A stretch of 64,000 bases of DNA from Apostichopus japonicus (GCF_037975245.1 NC_092571.1:4293501-4357500), one strand, 5' to 3'. Counted from the first letter of the stretch, positions 35,576 through 59,109 are shown. Translations and numbers: made by a program. The notes: generated from the sequence alone by a model not told the origin.

Positions 35576-37110
35576 CCCGCCTCGTACGCCGTTAAATAAT
35601 GAATATGGCAGGATTTTAGTCTTGATTTGTGATAATACAAAGAGAACAGACAAATTTGAGTCCAGTACTGTTTCTGTAGCTATTCCAGTATTTTTCAAGA
35701 TATTAATCGTTAAATATACTTAATTTCTGGAATATTCGTTTAGGCTAACTTGATGGTGACGTCGGCCCCTCATTGCAGTTTTTATAGTTCATGTCGATCC
35801 GTTGTATATGAGGTCAATCAAAATATGTTCGTTAAACTTCATATAAGCAACAGAGCACCCTTGGATGGCATTCAACACCATTTGTCCCTAACAAATTTGT
35901 AAAAAAATATAAACATGTCATTTGAGGCCATATATTCTTAATTTTTCCTATTAAGTTTTGTTCAAGTGCAACTGAGAAACTAGTCTGATGGGCTGTGTAC
36001 TAAACAAAAAGGTTCAGTCACGTTAACAAGTAAACCTCAACTATTTAAAGGGTCATTCCACAAAACAAACAAGAAATAAGTAAATGTGCTTTAGGAATAC
36101 AACCCTAGCAAGACTGAGAGCAGTGGTTTTTAACGGTCCACGGCATAACAAAGTTAAAAAAAAATCCTGATTTATCAAAACACAATACGGGTATTTTTTG
36201 TGAATCTTAAACAAAGTTCTTAAGAATCACTCAGTTTCCGAAACTACCTTCTATCCGGTATGATAATTTGCTACAACACTGTCGCTAAGAATGGGACCAT
36301 ATTGACACTGGTTTACTTTGGTTTTCTCGCAAACGTGATATAGATTGAATTCTTCGTATATTAAAATGTTATCTCATGGTCTTGCTGGCTTGTATGTCTC
36401 TCGCATTGCAACGAATATAATGATTGTTTCAGTGATATAGGTTGTGTAAATCTTTGCCAACACATTTATGTCAAACAATGAGTGTAATTAAGTTCATGCA
36501 AACCCTTGTGAATCGCATGACTGTTTAAATATTTTGCTTGGCTAACCACAAATAACCCATTACAATAAAATTGATTCCACCGTCAGAGTGACAAGAAAAA
36601 TAAGGGCTTTTAAGGAAATCGATGGCGCTAGTTTGAAACAGGGTGGTTTTAAATATAACACAACTATATGGCTCTTAAAGGGATCCGTAGATTCCCTTTT
36701 AGGAGATTAGCGCCTCATCAGGCCACGTATTTAGTGGACGGTGGCTGCAAGCAGAGAGTGTCGCAGAGAGTGTCTCTACCTCTGGCCAAAGGCAAGGATT
36801 CACGCACGCCACCTAGTACGCTTCTGGTCGATTTGACCGACCCTCTGCGCATCCTCCCGGGTTCTTTTGCGACAACAAGGGAGACATGGTACGGGATCCT
36901 AGGCCACAAACAAGCACCATGCCACAGGTATTATCGCCAGAGGCCTGTCTTGAACCCTAGCCACGATTTACACGACCGACGAGGAATGAGTCTTTCGTCA
37001 CCCTCTTAACGGCATCGGCCATCACATCAGCTAGTAAATCATATGGTTGAATTAATATATCAAGACTTTAGCGTCGACTACTGAAAGAGAAAAAGAAATT
37101 TTGAACATGT
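35576..37110. other. Mostly featureless; one GC-richer orphan frame
   Basis: AT-rich apart from about 36660-37020, which is distinctly GC-richer and holds a plus-strand open frame of 113 codons (36668-37009; basic, no known domain) overlapped by an antisense frame. No repeat partner in the window and no splice evidence. Left unassigned. Confidence 0.45.
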
Positions 37111-37119
37111 ATAACCAAC

Positions 37120-37195
37120 TATTGATGGAGTCGAACTCAGTTCATCAGGTTACCAGTCCACTGCTCTACCCTCTGAGCCATTTGACAGGTTAACT
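37120..37195 (-). repeat. tRNA-like sequence (SINE head or tRNA pseudogene)
   Basis: The minus strand shows a D-arm-like block (ggctcagagggtagagc), ctggtaa at the anticodon-loop position, and gagttcgactcc in the T-arm position. The anticodon and T stems do not pair properly, so it is not a functional tRNA. Confidence 0.6.
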
Positions 37196-37721
37196 TTTAG
37201 CGAGCTTAAATTGGTATTATTGTTGGATACAATCATTTGGTAACAGTGAATGACACTGCCTTCAACCGAAATCTCTATTCATCCTGTCTTACTCTAATTT
37301 AGAACAACGGATCTGAATATCTTTATTAACAAGAAGCTCACGCTTCAATGTCTTTGTTTACGTTGCAGCAAGCAGTAAGAATGTCGCTTCCTTTTAAGAC
37401 GTAAATGTACAATAGGCTTATGCCCCGATACTATCGATGACTTCGAAGCAAGCATGTGAAAGAAAAACGTATTCCGTGAAATCTTCTTATTCACAAAAGG
37501 TTGCTTAAGATTATGCTCGCAAGAGAGGTCTTGCTGTAAGTTGTCTCCCTTTACAACTTTATTCTATGCAGACGATCGTGAACTGGGATTAAGCCTGAAA
37601 TTTCAACAAACAATGCGTATTCATATTTGAAGACCTTTTTGAATGAGGAAGGGACAATACTTATTAAGTCAAACACATTAAGTACATGTGACTAATCTTA
37701 TTTAGGGATCTGAATGGCTGG

Positions 37722-37722
37722 A

Positions 37723-37785
<63 letters not shown>
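37722..37785. repeat. (AAT)n microsatellite, LINE 3' tail
   Basis: About 20 AAT units directly abut gtggatttatacagcgc. Read on the minus strand this is gcgctgtataaatccac followed by (ATT)n, the style of 3' end used by L2/CR1-type LINEs. Confidence 0.93.
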
Positions 37786-37786
<1 letters not shown>

Positions 37787-39215
37787 TGGATTTATACAGC
37801 GCACAAATCCACCTTAAGTAAACAAGGCGCTCAAGGCGCATCACAAAACCAAAATCTTAAAATTACAACTTAACTTACAAAACAACTTAATCTACACATG
37901 AAAACATGAAATGCTAAACAATAAGTTAAGCAAAGGCTCCATTGAACAAGTGGGTTTCAGCAATGTTTTGAACTGTGCCAATGAAGTGCAAGATCTGATT
38001 TTGATGGGAAGGCTGTTCCAAAGGCGAGGTGCAGCAACTGAGAAAGCTCTGTCACCCCAAGAATTATTTGAGGGGGTTCAAAAAGAAGCAATTTGGTGCT
38101 GGAGCGCAGCGGACGGGATGGGTTATATGGTGTGATGAGACATGACATATAGTCCGGAGCCAAGTCATTCAATGCTTTAAACACAGTATGAAGCAATTTG
38201 TACTTAATTCTGCAATCCATCGGCAACCAGTGTAATTCCCTCAAAGTGGGTGTTATATGAGACCTCTTTTTAGTTAAAGTAACTAAGCGCGCAGCTGCAT
38301 TTTGAATGCGCTTCAAGCGATTAATTTGAACTTGTGGAAGGCCGAAAAGGAGGGAATTACCCATGTCAAGCCGGGAGGTTACAAAACTATGTACAATTTG
38401 GTCAGTGGCACGAGGATTTAAGTACTTTCTTATTCTACCAATGTTCCTGATGTGAAATGATGAAGAACGAACAATATTTGAAACATGATTCTTAAGAGAC
38501 ATTGACTAGTCAAAAATAACCCCCAAGGTTACGAGCACTTGCAGCAAGAGTAATGTCAGAATCCCCAATTGTAATATGCGGAACATGAACTTTTGAAAGT
38601 TGTTGTCTGGAACCAAATACAACAAACTCAGTCTTATCATCGTTCAACTTGAGGAAGTTCTCCTGCATCCATTTGCGGATTTCGCAAATACATAATTCAA
38701 TGCTCTTGATAGATTGATTGGCATATTTTTGAGTTGGTTTGAAAGACATATTCAATTGCGTATCGTCGACATAGACATGATACTGAAGTTCGTATTTGAG
38801 AATTATTTTGTGAACAGGATAAGTCTACAAGCAAAATATTGTGATCCACGGTGTCGAAAGCCGAGCTTAAATCTAATAGGATGAGAACGGTTGCATTTCC
38901 CTCATCCATGGCAGCCAAAATATCGTTTTGGACACGCAAAAGAGCGGTCTCGATACTATGCTTTGGCCTGTAGGCACTTTGAAATTTGTCAGAAAGATTG
39001 TGTTCATTAATAACAGTGCTCAATCTAGCGGACACAACACGTTCAATTGTCTTTCCTAAGAAACCCAGATTAGCCACAGGCCTGTAATTTTTAAGTACCT
39101 CCTTGTCCAGTCCAGTTTTCTTTAACAATGGTCTTATGTATGCAGTCTTTAAGATGGATGGAAAAGTACCTTCAGCAAAAGACTTATTTACAATGGTGCA
39201 GGTGAATATAGCACA
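37786..39215 (-). pseudogene. L2/CR1-like LINE reverse transcriptase, internally deleted
   Basis: Minus-strand RT remnant. It starts mid-protein with FTCTIVNKSFAEGTFPSILK and reads NYRPVANLGFLGKTIERVV, FQSAYRPKHSIETALLRVQN and the catalytic block LLDLSSAFDTVDHNILL. It then jumps, in another frame, to VYVDDTQL (38762-38773 for YVDD) and LKLNDDKTEFVVFGS. The C-terminal part reads HIRNIGRIRKYL, VTSRLDMGNSLLFGLP, RIQNAAARLVTLT and LRELHWLPMDCRI, as in L2/CR1 elements. Roughly 100 residues between motifs A and C, including the GxxQG block, are missing. It is 5'-truncated near 39215 and ends in (ATT)n. It is inactive. Confidence 0.9.
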
Positions 39216-41399
39216 GTAATTCGAAACCTGAAACAGGATTCATAGGGTTTTGAGTTTATGCCAGTAGATTTGGGAAACACGGAGATCGGTAACTCGTCAA
39301 CTACAAGACTTTGTTAAGTCAGCAGTGACTTGTTGTGTTTATCGATCCTCTGAACTGCGTGTAAAGCCCCCCCCCCCACTAGTCGCCCAGGAAAGTACTT
39401 GGGCATGAAAACAAACTACCCGCTCCCCTTGTATCGGGACTGTGTGATCATCGTCGGGTGTGCATCACATTCCCCACACAAATGTATATACAGAAGTGTG
39501 TATTTAGTGTAATACAAAATATTAAAATCATCTTTATAAATATCAAAAATGATCTATTGTCAGCCAACTTGATCACGTTGTTAACAATTGTTGCATTTTG
39601 AAAGAATGAATGGTAATGAGGAAGGGACGGTGACGAGGACGCGGTTTGAATGTTTTTATAGCTTTTATATGTGCAAAACATTTTGTCAACACTCTGACAT
39701 GGTCGACTATATCAGCAGCTAAAATCTCTATAAAGCATGAGTTATAGGAGGCAATAGCATCCCTTTCAAAGTCATAGCTACTCTCCTTTCACCGCCGCCT
39801 CTCATTCTCATTTCATTTGCCGATACGTTACTAAACCATGAAAATTGTATCTCAAATCTCTATAACAAAGAAATAAACGAACGGAATAAAAATTAAGTTT
39901 CTATTTGTTTCCTATTGATTTGAATAGAGGTATTTTAGTCGCTCTTATAGAGTGTGGTGAAAAGAGGGAATTCATTGGCCCTTTTCGTAGAAGTGTTAGA
40001 GATTACCCAAAGGCATTCTCAGATATTTCAAAGACTGCAGATTGTCCACTTTCTAGGAACTAGATAAGAGCGATATAACATCATTTCACCGTTAATTCTA
40101 GGCATGACTGATGATCAAAATTGTTAACATCTTTTGACCAAACACGTGCAGGTATATAGAATATGATCTCGCAAAATATGAATATTTTTAATTTGGGGAT
40201 AATATTTTTGAATGTATCTGGCAACAGCAGTATGAATGATGAATTTTTACATACAGACCAAAAAATCTTTGCGAATGTATTTTAAGGAAGAATTAGACAG
40301 AAGATAGTAGAGTAATACTATTCGGTAGCACATGCTGCGATTCACTTCCCCTCACACCTCACTCCCCAACCCCAGCCAACCCCCCCCCCTCCAGCAAAAA
40401 AGTCAAAATAGGTCAACCATAGGTCTTTGAACCATATATAGAGACAATGGTCTAAGATTATATGTTAGTACCGCGTGGCCTTAGAGTGTTCGTTCATGTC
40501 ACGCTTCGAAGCAATCATCCTGGCAGTGAAAAGTGTACTTCCAAACATTTACCCAATAGAAACTGGAAGTTCATACAGGCAATAAAAGTGCTTTGAAGCT
40601 CCATATTGTCAAACATTGTCCAAAAGGGTGTTGATTCTATTTTAAGTAATGTTTATAAGATAAGATCGAATGCTGAATGCGAGTTTACAGCACATTTCCC
40701 AAATTTGAGAGGGGGGGGGGGTGATTGCAAGTCACGTGTAAGCGAAAAAAAGAAATTAAGATACAACGCTTTCACATTTTAGGATATGTAGATACACCTG
40801 CATGCTAACATCACAGTTCACTTTTGGGTTCTGTTTAGTCAAATTACGCGTGCCGGCATATGTGTTTGTGTGCACGCAATCAGCCTTATGTTACAGACTA
40901 ACTCTGACTCGACAAATTCAACTAACATCTCTAAATATTTTCGTGTGCAAATTCACTCAGAGTTTGTTCTTTGCTTTGTTTCTGTCTTTCTCCCGTCAGC
41001 TATCTATTTCTTTTTGGAAATTATTCGCTACCTCTAACGTTATAAAGTTAAACAAACATTTGTCGCAATCTCTCACATTTCTGTTGACTTTTCCTGTTCA
41101 TTTTCATTTCCGATTACACTGTCATTCGCGAACTGTCTTCCTTATCTCTGTTTGTACATTTGAACAGTTTGTATACTTTTGCAATATGAAATTATGAATT
41201 TTCAAGAACACATTCATGGACCCACAAATTCGTGCTAGAAATCATTTCGTTTTCAAAGATCCCTTTTGTTTGAGAAACTAATGTTGCGTCACGATATTAT
41301 GTACGTTTGCACCTTTTGGTTGTTTGGTTGTTGAGAGCTAGTAACGTTTCTATGCATATCTCTGTTTTAAACGGCCATGTTTCTGCACATCTGATATAA
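39216..41399. other. No gene recognised
   Basis: AT-rich with C runs (39367-39379, about 40380-40391) and a G run (40711-40720). A plus-strand frame of 131 codons at 40802-41197 is hydrophobic and Phe/Leu/Ser-rich with no domain or splice context. Confidence 0.5.
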
Positions 41400-42026
41400 A
41401 GAACAAAAGATATACACATTACACAGTGTATACATTCTTCCTTGCATGAAAGCGTTATACAAAAGCGAATGAATACTTTGGTTGCGTCATAGACAGGCTA
41501 GTTGCGACTACTTTTCGTTGGACAGACACCGCTGTATGTTATACTTTATATGTATAGATATAAATGCACGGTAAACAGTGTATACATGCTTCAGTGCAAA
41601 TCGACAACGCTGATGTATGTTAAAGTTTAAATGTATAGATATAAATATACAGCACAAAGTATATACATACATCCGTGCAAAGCACCTAGATATTTTGATG
41701 TATGATGTATGTTATAGTTTAAATGTATAGATATACATCCACGTAAACAGTGTATACATACATCCGGACATTGAAGCGTTTACCAAAGTGCACAGAAGTT
41801 TTTTTTTTTACGTAATTACTAGGTTAGTTGCATTTACTTTACGTTGGAGATGTAACGCGCTATGTTATAGTTTAAATGTATAGATATAAATGCAAAGTAC
41901 ACAGTGTATACATATATTCGCGCAAAGCGCAAAGATATTTTGCTTGCGTCATATCTATGGTTGCCGCACTTTCTTTTCGTTGGACAGACAACACTGTGTG
42001 TTATAGTTTAAATGTATAGGTATGTT
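41400..42026. repeat. ~145-bp tandem repeat array, second locus
   Basis: Same family as 1-1728 (tatacattcttccttgcat, gcgtcatagacagg, ttcgttggacagaca, gtttaaatgtatagata). It resumes at 42814-42888 after a nested insertion. Confidence 0.88.
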
Positions 42027-42270
42027 TGGGATAGGAGTGTTAGCTCAGTGGTTAACGCCGGTGCCTTTCGATCATAAGGTCCCCGGTTCGAGTAACTCCC
42101 AGATTAATGTATGCCGTCCAGTTACAGAGTTGTTGACAATTAACAATTCATAATCATAGACGTTAAGTATGAATCTAAGAGACTGACTTCGGTCACCTTG
42201 CGGCTTTGATAAGCGAATGAGGCTTCTTCGCGAGTTCCTGCTTGCAGGAGGATCTAAAAATACATACATG
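42027..42270 (+). repeat. tRNA-derived SINE, copy 1
   Basis: The tRNA-like head has an A box (tagctcagtgg, near 42040) and a B box (ggttcgag, near 42085). The body, with ccagttacagagttgtt, is shared with 33480-33640. The tail runs gaggatctaaaaatac then (tacatg)-like repeats. It was inserted into the 145-bp array together with the adjacent LINE fragment. Confidence 0.83.
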
Positions 42271-42271
42271 C

Positions 42272-42750
42272 ATATAGTAGTAAGATAGAAAAAGCTGTAC
42301 AGTAGTAGTAAGTAGTTAGTTGAGTCTCGTCTATCCGACATGCTCAGTGATTAACCTCCGCCACGTATCACGATCTTGTGCAAGGTTTATTGCTTCCTCG
42401 AAATTGTTAATGGAAACGTCCTTAAATTGCGACTTTATTTTTCCAAGCAATGTAGTCACGGGCCTTCCTACTGGTTTAGCAGATACATGTCTCAGTGCTT
42501 CTCTTAAAGCAACCTTTGCTGGAGCGTCCTCCTTGAGTCTTGCTACATGACCGAAAAATCTCAATCTTCTATGTGCGACTATGGATGACCAAGGTGTTTG
42601 GTTGCTTTCATTGTAGAGCTCATCGTTTGATAACCAATTGTTATTGGTCCATCTTATGTTGAGAATATTACGAATTAGTCTCCTTTGAAAAGTGTCAAGT
42701 TTGTGATCAAGATCCTTCGTTGTGCCCCACAGTTTGCAAATGTACAAAAA
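42272..42750 (-). pseudogene. LINE C-terminal fragment (post-RT domain)
   Basis: Minus-strand open stretch starting MYICKLWGTT. It reads LDTFQRRLIRNILNIRW, LYNESNQTPWSSIVAHRR, RFFGHVARLKEDAPAKVA, GRPVTTLLGKIKSQFK and AQDRDTWRRL. This is the well-known C-terminal region after the RT in several LINE clades. The catalytic RT is absent, so the copy is 5'-truncated. The 3' side ends in tagtagtaag-type repeats. I cannot fix the clade. Confidence 0.85.
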
Positions 42751-42813
42751 TTAACTCTTTAATAAAGCCTCAAAAATCCTAAGCTTATTGTTCCGGCTTA
42801 TGTTTTTGCCTTA

Positions 42814-42888
42814 ATTTTAAATGTATATAGATACAAAGTACACAGTGTATACATACATCCGTGCAATGCGAATAGATATTTTCATAGT
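42814..42888. repeat. Resumption of ~145-bp tandem repeat
   Basis: tttaaatgtata at the start repeats the last array bases before the insertion (near 42007-42018), suggesting a ~12-bp target duplication around the composite SINE/LINE insert. It continues acagtgtatacatacatcc. Confidence 0.75.
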
Positions 42889-42889
42889 G

Positions 42890-45800
42890 CGGAGCCCAGG
42901 GCCATTCAGGGATCAGATGCCATATAGTAAAATGCTATAATTGCAACCAATACGGCCATAAACGCTTCTTATGCAACATGCCTGAAAGAACCGGACGAGA
43001 ATCAGATTCAGATTTTGAAGAAGATAATAACAATGGAGCCAACGATGACGAAGAAACAAACAATATGGAAACAAACACCGAAGAATCAAAAGACGAAACA
43101 ACCGAGGAATAAACAGACCAAACAACAGAGACCCCTGTTACCAAACCACCACAAGCAGAGAAACTCAACAAAGGACCAAGCAAACCACACCTCAGGACCC
43201 CTGACACAGCCGGAAAAGTTCAAACATACCCACGACTAGTGAACAACACAGCAGCTCAGCTAAAGGAACAAACCCAACAATGAAGAGACAGATCTCTAAA
43301 GCTGAAGAACAATTTTAAAACTGTCAGGTACAAGAAAAAGAATTACCATTTAAGAATGATCCCAAATATGCAACTCCTGTTACGAAATCAAAATGACCAG
43401 CCTACCTTAAATCTTAATGTTTTCCATAACTTCACTAAACTGCAGTGGTCTTGAAAACGGTAATTATTCATGTAATTATTATGACATTGATACTTACAAT
43501 AACTTACCTCTAAACCACTGTATATCTTTACTCCATCTTAATAGCCGAAGCCTAAGCAAAATTTAAATGATATCACAACCTTTCTTACATTACTAAGGAA
43601 TGATTTTTCAGTAATTGCTTTTACTGAAACATGGTTAAGTGATAATATCCCACTCCTTATAAGTATTGAAAATTAAAAGTTAATTGAAAAACATCGACAA
43701 AATAGAAGAGGGGTGGGGTTTGTCTATATTCAATAGCATACCTGATATATCACTTTTTATGATTCAATTGAGTCATTGTTCATTGAGGTAAATTCCCCAA
43801 AATTAAAGGATACATATATAATTGGTGTTGTATACAGACCACCCAGTAGCTCACTGGGAGATTTGATTTTTCATACAACATATTTGTCACAAACTAAAAC
43901 AACGTCGTTGCAAATGTAACATAATGGGTGATCTTAATATTAAGTTATCAAATAATAGTAAAGCATCCTCTTGCTTTTTAAACAATCTTTATTTGAATGG
44001 GTTGTTTTCCCTACAATTACTAAATCAACTCGTGTTACCAGTACCTCATCAACATTAATTGATAACATTATTACAAATGATGATACTGTACTTACAACAG
44101 GTATACTTGTAACTAATGTAACTGATCACTTTTCCCATATCTCTTAAAGTAATAGGAACAACAAACAGATCAGACAACCCTATGTATATCCGGTAACTAT
44201 AGTAATAATAACATAATAACTTTTAATTAAGAGATTAAAGGTAAAACGTGGGACAATGTTTTGAATATAACTGATACTAATACTGCATATAATGCATTCT
44301 ATGACTGCTTTAATCTAACTTATAATAATTGTTTTCCGATTCATTATCAGTAAAACGAAATGACGCAAGAAGAGACATCCTTGTATCACGACTGGTATTT
44401 GAATATCCATCAAAAGAAAGAAATCTCCTGTTTAGACGCTATTAAAAGAATAATACAAGTCTACGTACACCATATATCGCAACAAACTTAATCATCTCAT
44501 TAGATTATCTAAAAGGTTATATTTTAATAATGAATTCAATGAAAACAGAAACAATGTCAATAACACTTGGAAAACAATTAACAGTATTCTGCAACAAAAA
44601 AAAAACGTAAGCAATCGTCATATCCTGCTACTTTTAAATGAGATAATGTGGAGACTAGCAATGCGGAAACAATTGCTAACAATTTTAATAATTACTTTAT
44701 AAATGTAAGTCCTACATTTGCCAGAAAAGTAAAACAAAAAACAATTGCAAGGCAGAACATTTCATTTACAGTAACAATTCGAACAGTCATTTTATATTTA
44801 TTTACCCAGCAACTGGAGATGAAATTTAAAGAAAAAATAGTCAATTCAAGTTTAAAACCCCAAAAAGCAGCAGGATATTAACTTTAAACCTGATATTGTT
44901 GTCAAGTTATACCTTTTATTGTTGAACCTTTGACGCACATCTGTAATTTTTCATTCAATACTGGCATATTTCCAGAAAAACTAAAGCTTGCCAAAATTAT
45001 ACCAATATTTTAGAAAGGCGACACTAGTGGCTATGATAATTACCGCCCTATATCTTTGCTATCATGTTTTTCTAAAATTATTGAACGCCTTATGTTTCAT
45101 GGTCTTTATAACTTTCTTAGCAGATACAATATTTTGTGTAAAGAGTAGTATGGATTTTGCCCTGACCATTAACTGAACTTGCTTTGGCAGATGCATATTG
45201 ACAAACTGTATACTGAAATTGAACATAATAAAGCATGTATTGGCGTCTTCCTTGATCTCTCAAAAGCTTTTGACACTATCGACCACAACATTTTATTGAA
45301 CAAATTATCCTTTTATGGTATCAGGGGAACCACGCTCAACTGGCTAAACAGCTATCTTTCTAATAGATATCAATATACCTCATATAAGAACTCAAAATCT
45401 GAACTTGCTAAATTCACTTGTGGGGTACCACAAGGATCTATTTTGGGCCCTTTTTTTTCATTATATATGTCAATGATATTTGCCAAGTCTCTACACTTGC
45501 AAAAATTACATTATTTGCTGACGATACTATATATTTTGTCCATTCTGATAATCTAGACACACTACAAAGTACTGCTTCTAATGAATTAATTTAATTATAT
45601 GATTGGTTCACTGCTAATCTATTAACTTTGAGAAAACGAATTATATTGTTTCAACACTGATAGAAAATTTCATTAGGATAAAGACATAATAATTAGCGGT
45701 AAAATCATTAATCACGTAACTACTACGAAGTTTTTAGGTGTTGTTTTTGACTATACTTTATCATGGCGCAACCACATATCATAGATCTGTAACAAAGTCG

Positions 45801-46590
45801 AAAGAAATATTGGAATACTTTCTAAATTGAAGCATTTCTTCCCACATAATATACTTAGAACGCTTTATCAAACTCTGATCTTACCACACTTAACATAATG
45901 TACAATTATTTGGTCTGGGACCCACAATGTGAATCTTGATCACCTTTGCAAACTCCAAGAAGGAGTTATTCGTCACATGACGCTTTCCGCACCACGGGAA
46001 GAAACTAGTCCACTATTCAAGAAACTAAACTTGCTTAAACTCGATGATGTCTTCAAAATGAAGCTTGCGGCTTTTGCCTATACTAACCATGGAATGGGTT
46101 ACTGCCGGAAAATTTACACAGTTTTAATAATAGTAACAAAACTTTTTATCATTATCAAACGAGACATATCTTATAATGCACATCGTAATTTTTACCGTAC
46201 TATAGAAACCTATAGCTTTCGTAACCGTATATTTAAAACATGGAATTCCCTTTCACATAATATAAAGACCAAAAAGTCGTTGAGTTTATTTAAGAAGTAT
46301 TTAAGAAAATACATCATCACAACATACTAATACGGTCTTTATGCTATATTTATATATATGAAGTAACTACATGTATAGCTAAATTCTTTATGAGCTAGGG
46401 CAATGTTATCCTGTCTAGTTATTACCCCGTAAATTATATGTATCATTCTGCTCTTTCAACTTGTATTTTTTCTTTACTAGGGAGTCTTCTATTCTGTTAA
46501 GCCAATTCAAGCTTTATAGAAGACTTCCTTTCACATTGTATTTTTTGTGATAAAATAAATAAATAAACAAACAAAGAAACAAAAAGGCAG
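42890..46590 (+). pseudogene. CR1/jockey-like LINE, near full length, decayed
   Basis: Non-LTR retrotransposon with remnants of both proteins. ORF1 end: a CCHC zinc knuckle then an acidic tail (42933-43112). Endonuclease: FSVIAFTETWLSDNIP (about 43605-43655), IGVVYRPPSSSLGDL (about 43821-43865), MGDLNIKL (about 43924) and VTDHF (about 44118). RT: GVFLDLSKAFDTIDHNILL (about 45240-45300), CGVPQGSILGP (about 45420-45450), and FADD at 45514-45525 after a one-base slip in an eight-T run. C-terminus: SFRNRIFKTWNSL then SLFKKYLRKYI, ending at 46328-46330. The 3' tail is (aaat/aaac)n near 46550-46585. Many stops and frameshifts make it inactive. Clade placement is by motif style. Confidence 0.88.
42933..43112 (+). 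pseudogene. LINE ORF1 C-terminal zinc knuckle
   Basis: Reads CYNCNQYGHKRFLC, a perfect C-x2-C-x4-H-x4-C knuckle, followed by a Glu/Asp/Asn-rich tail and a stop. It is a nucleic-acid-binding ORF1p fragment; its 5' part is lost at the junction with the tandem repeat. Confidence 0.8.
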
Positions 46591-47482
46591 GTTTGCTTTT
46601 ATGCCAACTATAACCGCATTCATCGTGCCTCATTGATAAGCAAAGCAAACATATATAAAGTAGTAACATCCCTAAATGCCTTGTAATATGTGTGAATACA
46701 GAATTTACAACCAAGCCTAGAAACCAAACAGTATACAGCAGTTACCTTTTCAACCACTCATTTTTGCATACAGGAACATTCATCTTTCACTTTCATGGTC
46801 GGTAACATTGCATGAAACGTACATTTGTCTTGTAGTTTATATAATGAATTGAAGTATTCCAAATGTTATTTCAGTACTACATTACAGGATTGTCGACATA
46901 TACACAGTGCACTCAGAACTTTAGTAAGCTCTTGTAGCTGCTAGCCTACTTCATTGAGCGCAAAGTAATCGGGAGAGCAAACCAATAGTCCTGAACACCA
47001 AAACGTAGTTGCATTGTAAGATCATCAGCTTGTTAAGTTGAGGTCTGACCTCACTTAGGCCTATAACTTAACTTTTGATGTAATATAAGACCTAGGGTTA
47101 CTGGCATAACAGTTAGAGTTTAAGGACTTAGGCTGTTCTGTTTGGTCGAACAAAGGCTAGCCTATATAACATGGATCTATGCTGAACCTGTATGAAATTA
47201 TGAATTTGAAAACTCCAATTTGGTGAAAAGTATAAACCTTTGGGAAGAGCAAGATGGCATATCTGTTGCTTAAAACATTCCACTACTTTGTCTCTCCTAT
47301 TCAGTTAGTGTATTTATCAATGGATTGTTTACAAACAAAAAATAAAAAGCTGTCAAAAAATATATGAGAAATTCATTGAGATCAAGTTCTACAATTCTAT
47401 ACTTAATTACAAAAGATAAAAACTGACAAATGATAAGAAGGCAATATTTTAAAGTAACATTTATCATTATTGGGATATTTTC
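46591..47482. other. No gene recognised
   Basis: AT-rich sequence between the LINE tail and the poly(A) signals of the SRCR gene. The minus-strand 66-codon frame at 46514 overlaps the LINE tail and is spurious. Confidence 0.5.
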
Positions 47483-47495
47483 TTTATTTTTTATT
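47483..47495 (-). promoter_or_regulatory. Candidate poly(A) signals of SRCR gene
   Basis: Two AATAAA hexamers on the minus strand (47490-47495 and 47483-47488), about 370 nt past the stop codon. Confidence 0.45.
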
Positions 47496-47862
47496 TTTTA
47501 GTATCGTATTTGCAAACACCATTATCTTTTGGCTTCTAACGATAGTTTCAATATCAACAACTTTGGCATGTGATCATCCCTGATGATCTTAATTCTTCAC
47601 CTTCTGCAGTTTTGAAGTATTGCAGTTTTGCAGTAGTTAATTTAATGTGTTTAGAGTATTTCTCCTTCCTTTCCTTGTTATCAAGAGAAGTAAGGGCGAT
47701 TGATCATGAACACTTTTCTTGTGGTGGATTTCTTCAAATTATTGCAAAAGGGCCAGCGAGTATTTCGATCGAATAAAAATAGTTCTTATCCTTGCAGAAG
47801 ATTATGTGGAAAAGGGAAATCATTGAGGAGTGTTTGGCTGAATGAAGTGGTAGAGAGGATCA

Positions 47863-58462
<10,600 letters not shown>

Positions 58463-58485
58463 GATGACGGAATAAATATAACGTT

Positions 58486-58497
58486 TCTATATATATA
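58486..58497 (-). promoter_or_regulatory. Possible TATA box of SRCR gene
   Basis: ctatatatata on the minus strand about 25-35 bases upstream of the ATG. In DNA this AT-rich such a match is weak evidence, and it would leave a very short leader. Confidence 0.25.
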
Positions 58498-59109
58498 ATT
58501 TTTGTTATGAATATACGTATGGTGTAAAGCTCGCTTCCCCTTTGCGCGTGCAGCTTTTGTCGACAATTAAGGTGCGACTAGTGCCTTTTGTATTATTCTA
58601 TAGAACTTGAATCTACACTCCCTATTGTACGGTGGGATCGATCAACGGTCTTGTATATGCCGTGAAAAGATTGATTTTTTATAAAGAAGAAAGTATGACG
58701 TGTTTGGACTGCGTTAGTAATTAAGTACCACTATACTAACAAAACATAATCAGAAATCCAGGGTAGTTTGCATTATAATTGCAGTTAATGTTCATCATTC
58801 GTGCATGAACGATAAAAGGTAGGAATAGATATATACGGTCGAATACATAAATAAACACATTGAAAGACCAACAAAACTGCTATGGTTAGAAATGTGTGAT
58901 CCAAGCAAGTGTTGCGGCCTTCATTTTAAACAGTAATAGTCTGATAAATGTTAGTTAAAAATTTAGCGTTATGATTAACACCGCATATGGAATCAGAACT
59001 GAAGTTATCCACTAGCACCTCTTCCCAAGCAACCTCATTCACATATATACAATTATAAATATAAACGCATATATACATATATAAAAATAATATCTCTATC
59101 TCTAAAAAT

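Noticed and set aside
37120-37195. Functional tRNA gene
   Set aside because: D arm is good but anticodon and T stems do not pair; better read as a SINE head or pseudogene. The heads at 33.6 and 42.05 kb likewise belong to SINEs.
40802-41197. 131-codon plus-strand open frame
   Set aside because: Phe/Leu/Ser-rich low-complexity translation, no domain, no splice or promoter context; expected by chance in T-rich DNA.
43015-43239. Lys/Thr/Gln-rich plus-strand frame
   Set aside because: Wrong-frame reading of the LINE ORF1 acidic tail, which reads correctly as zinc knuckle plus Glu/Asp tail one frame over.
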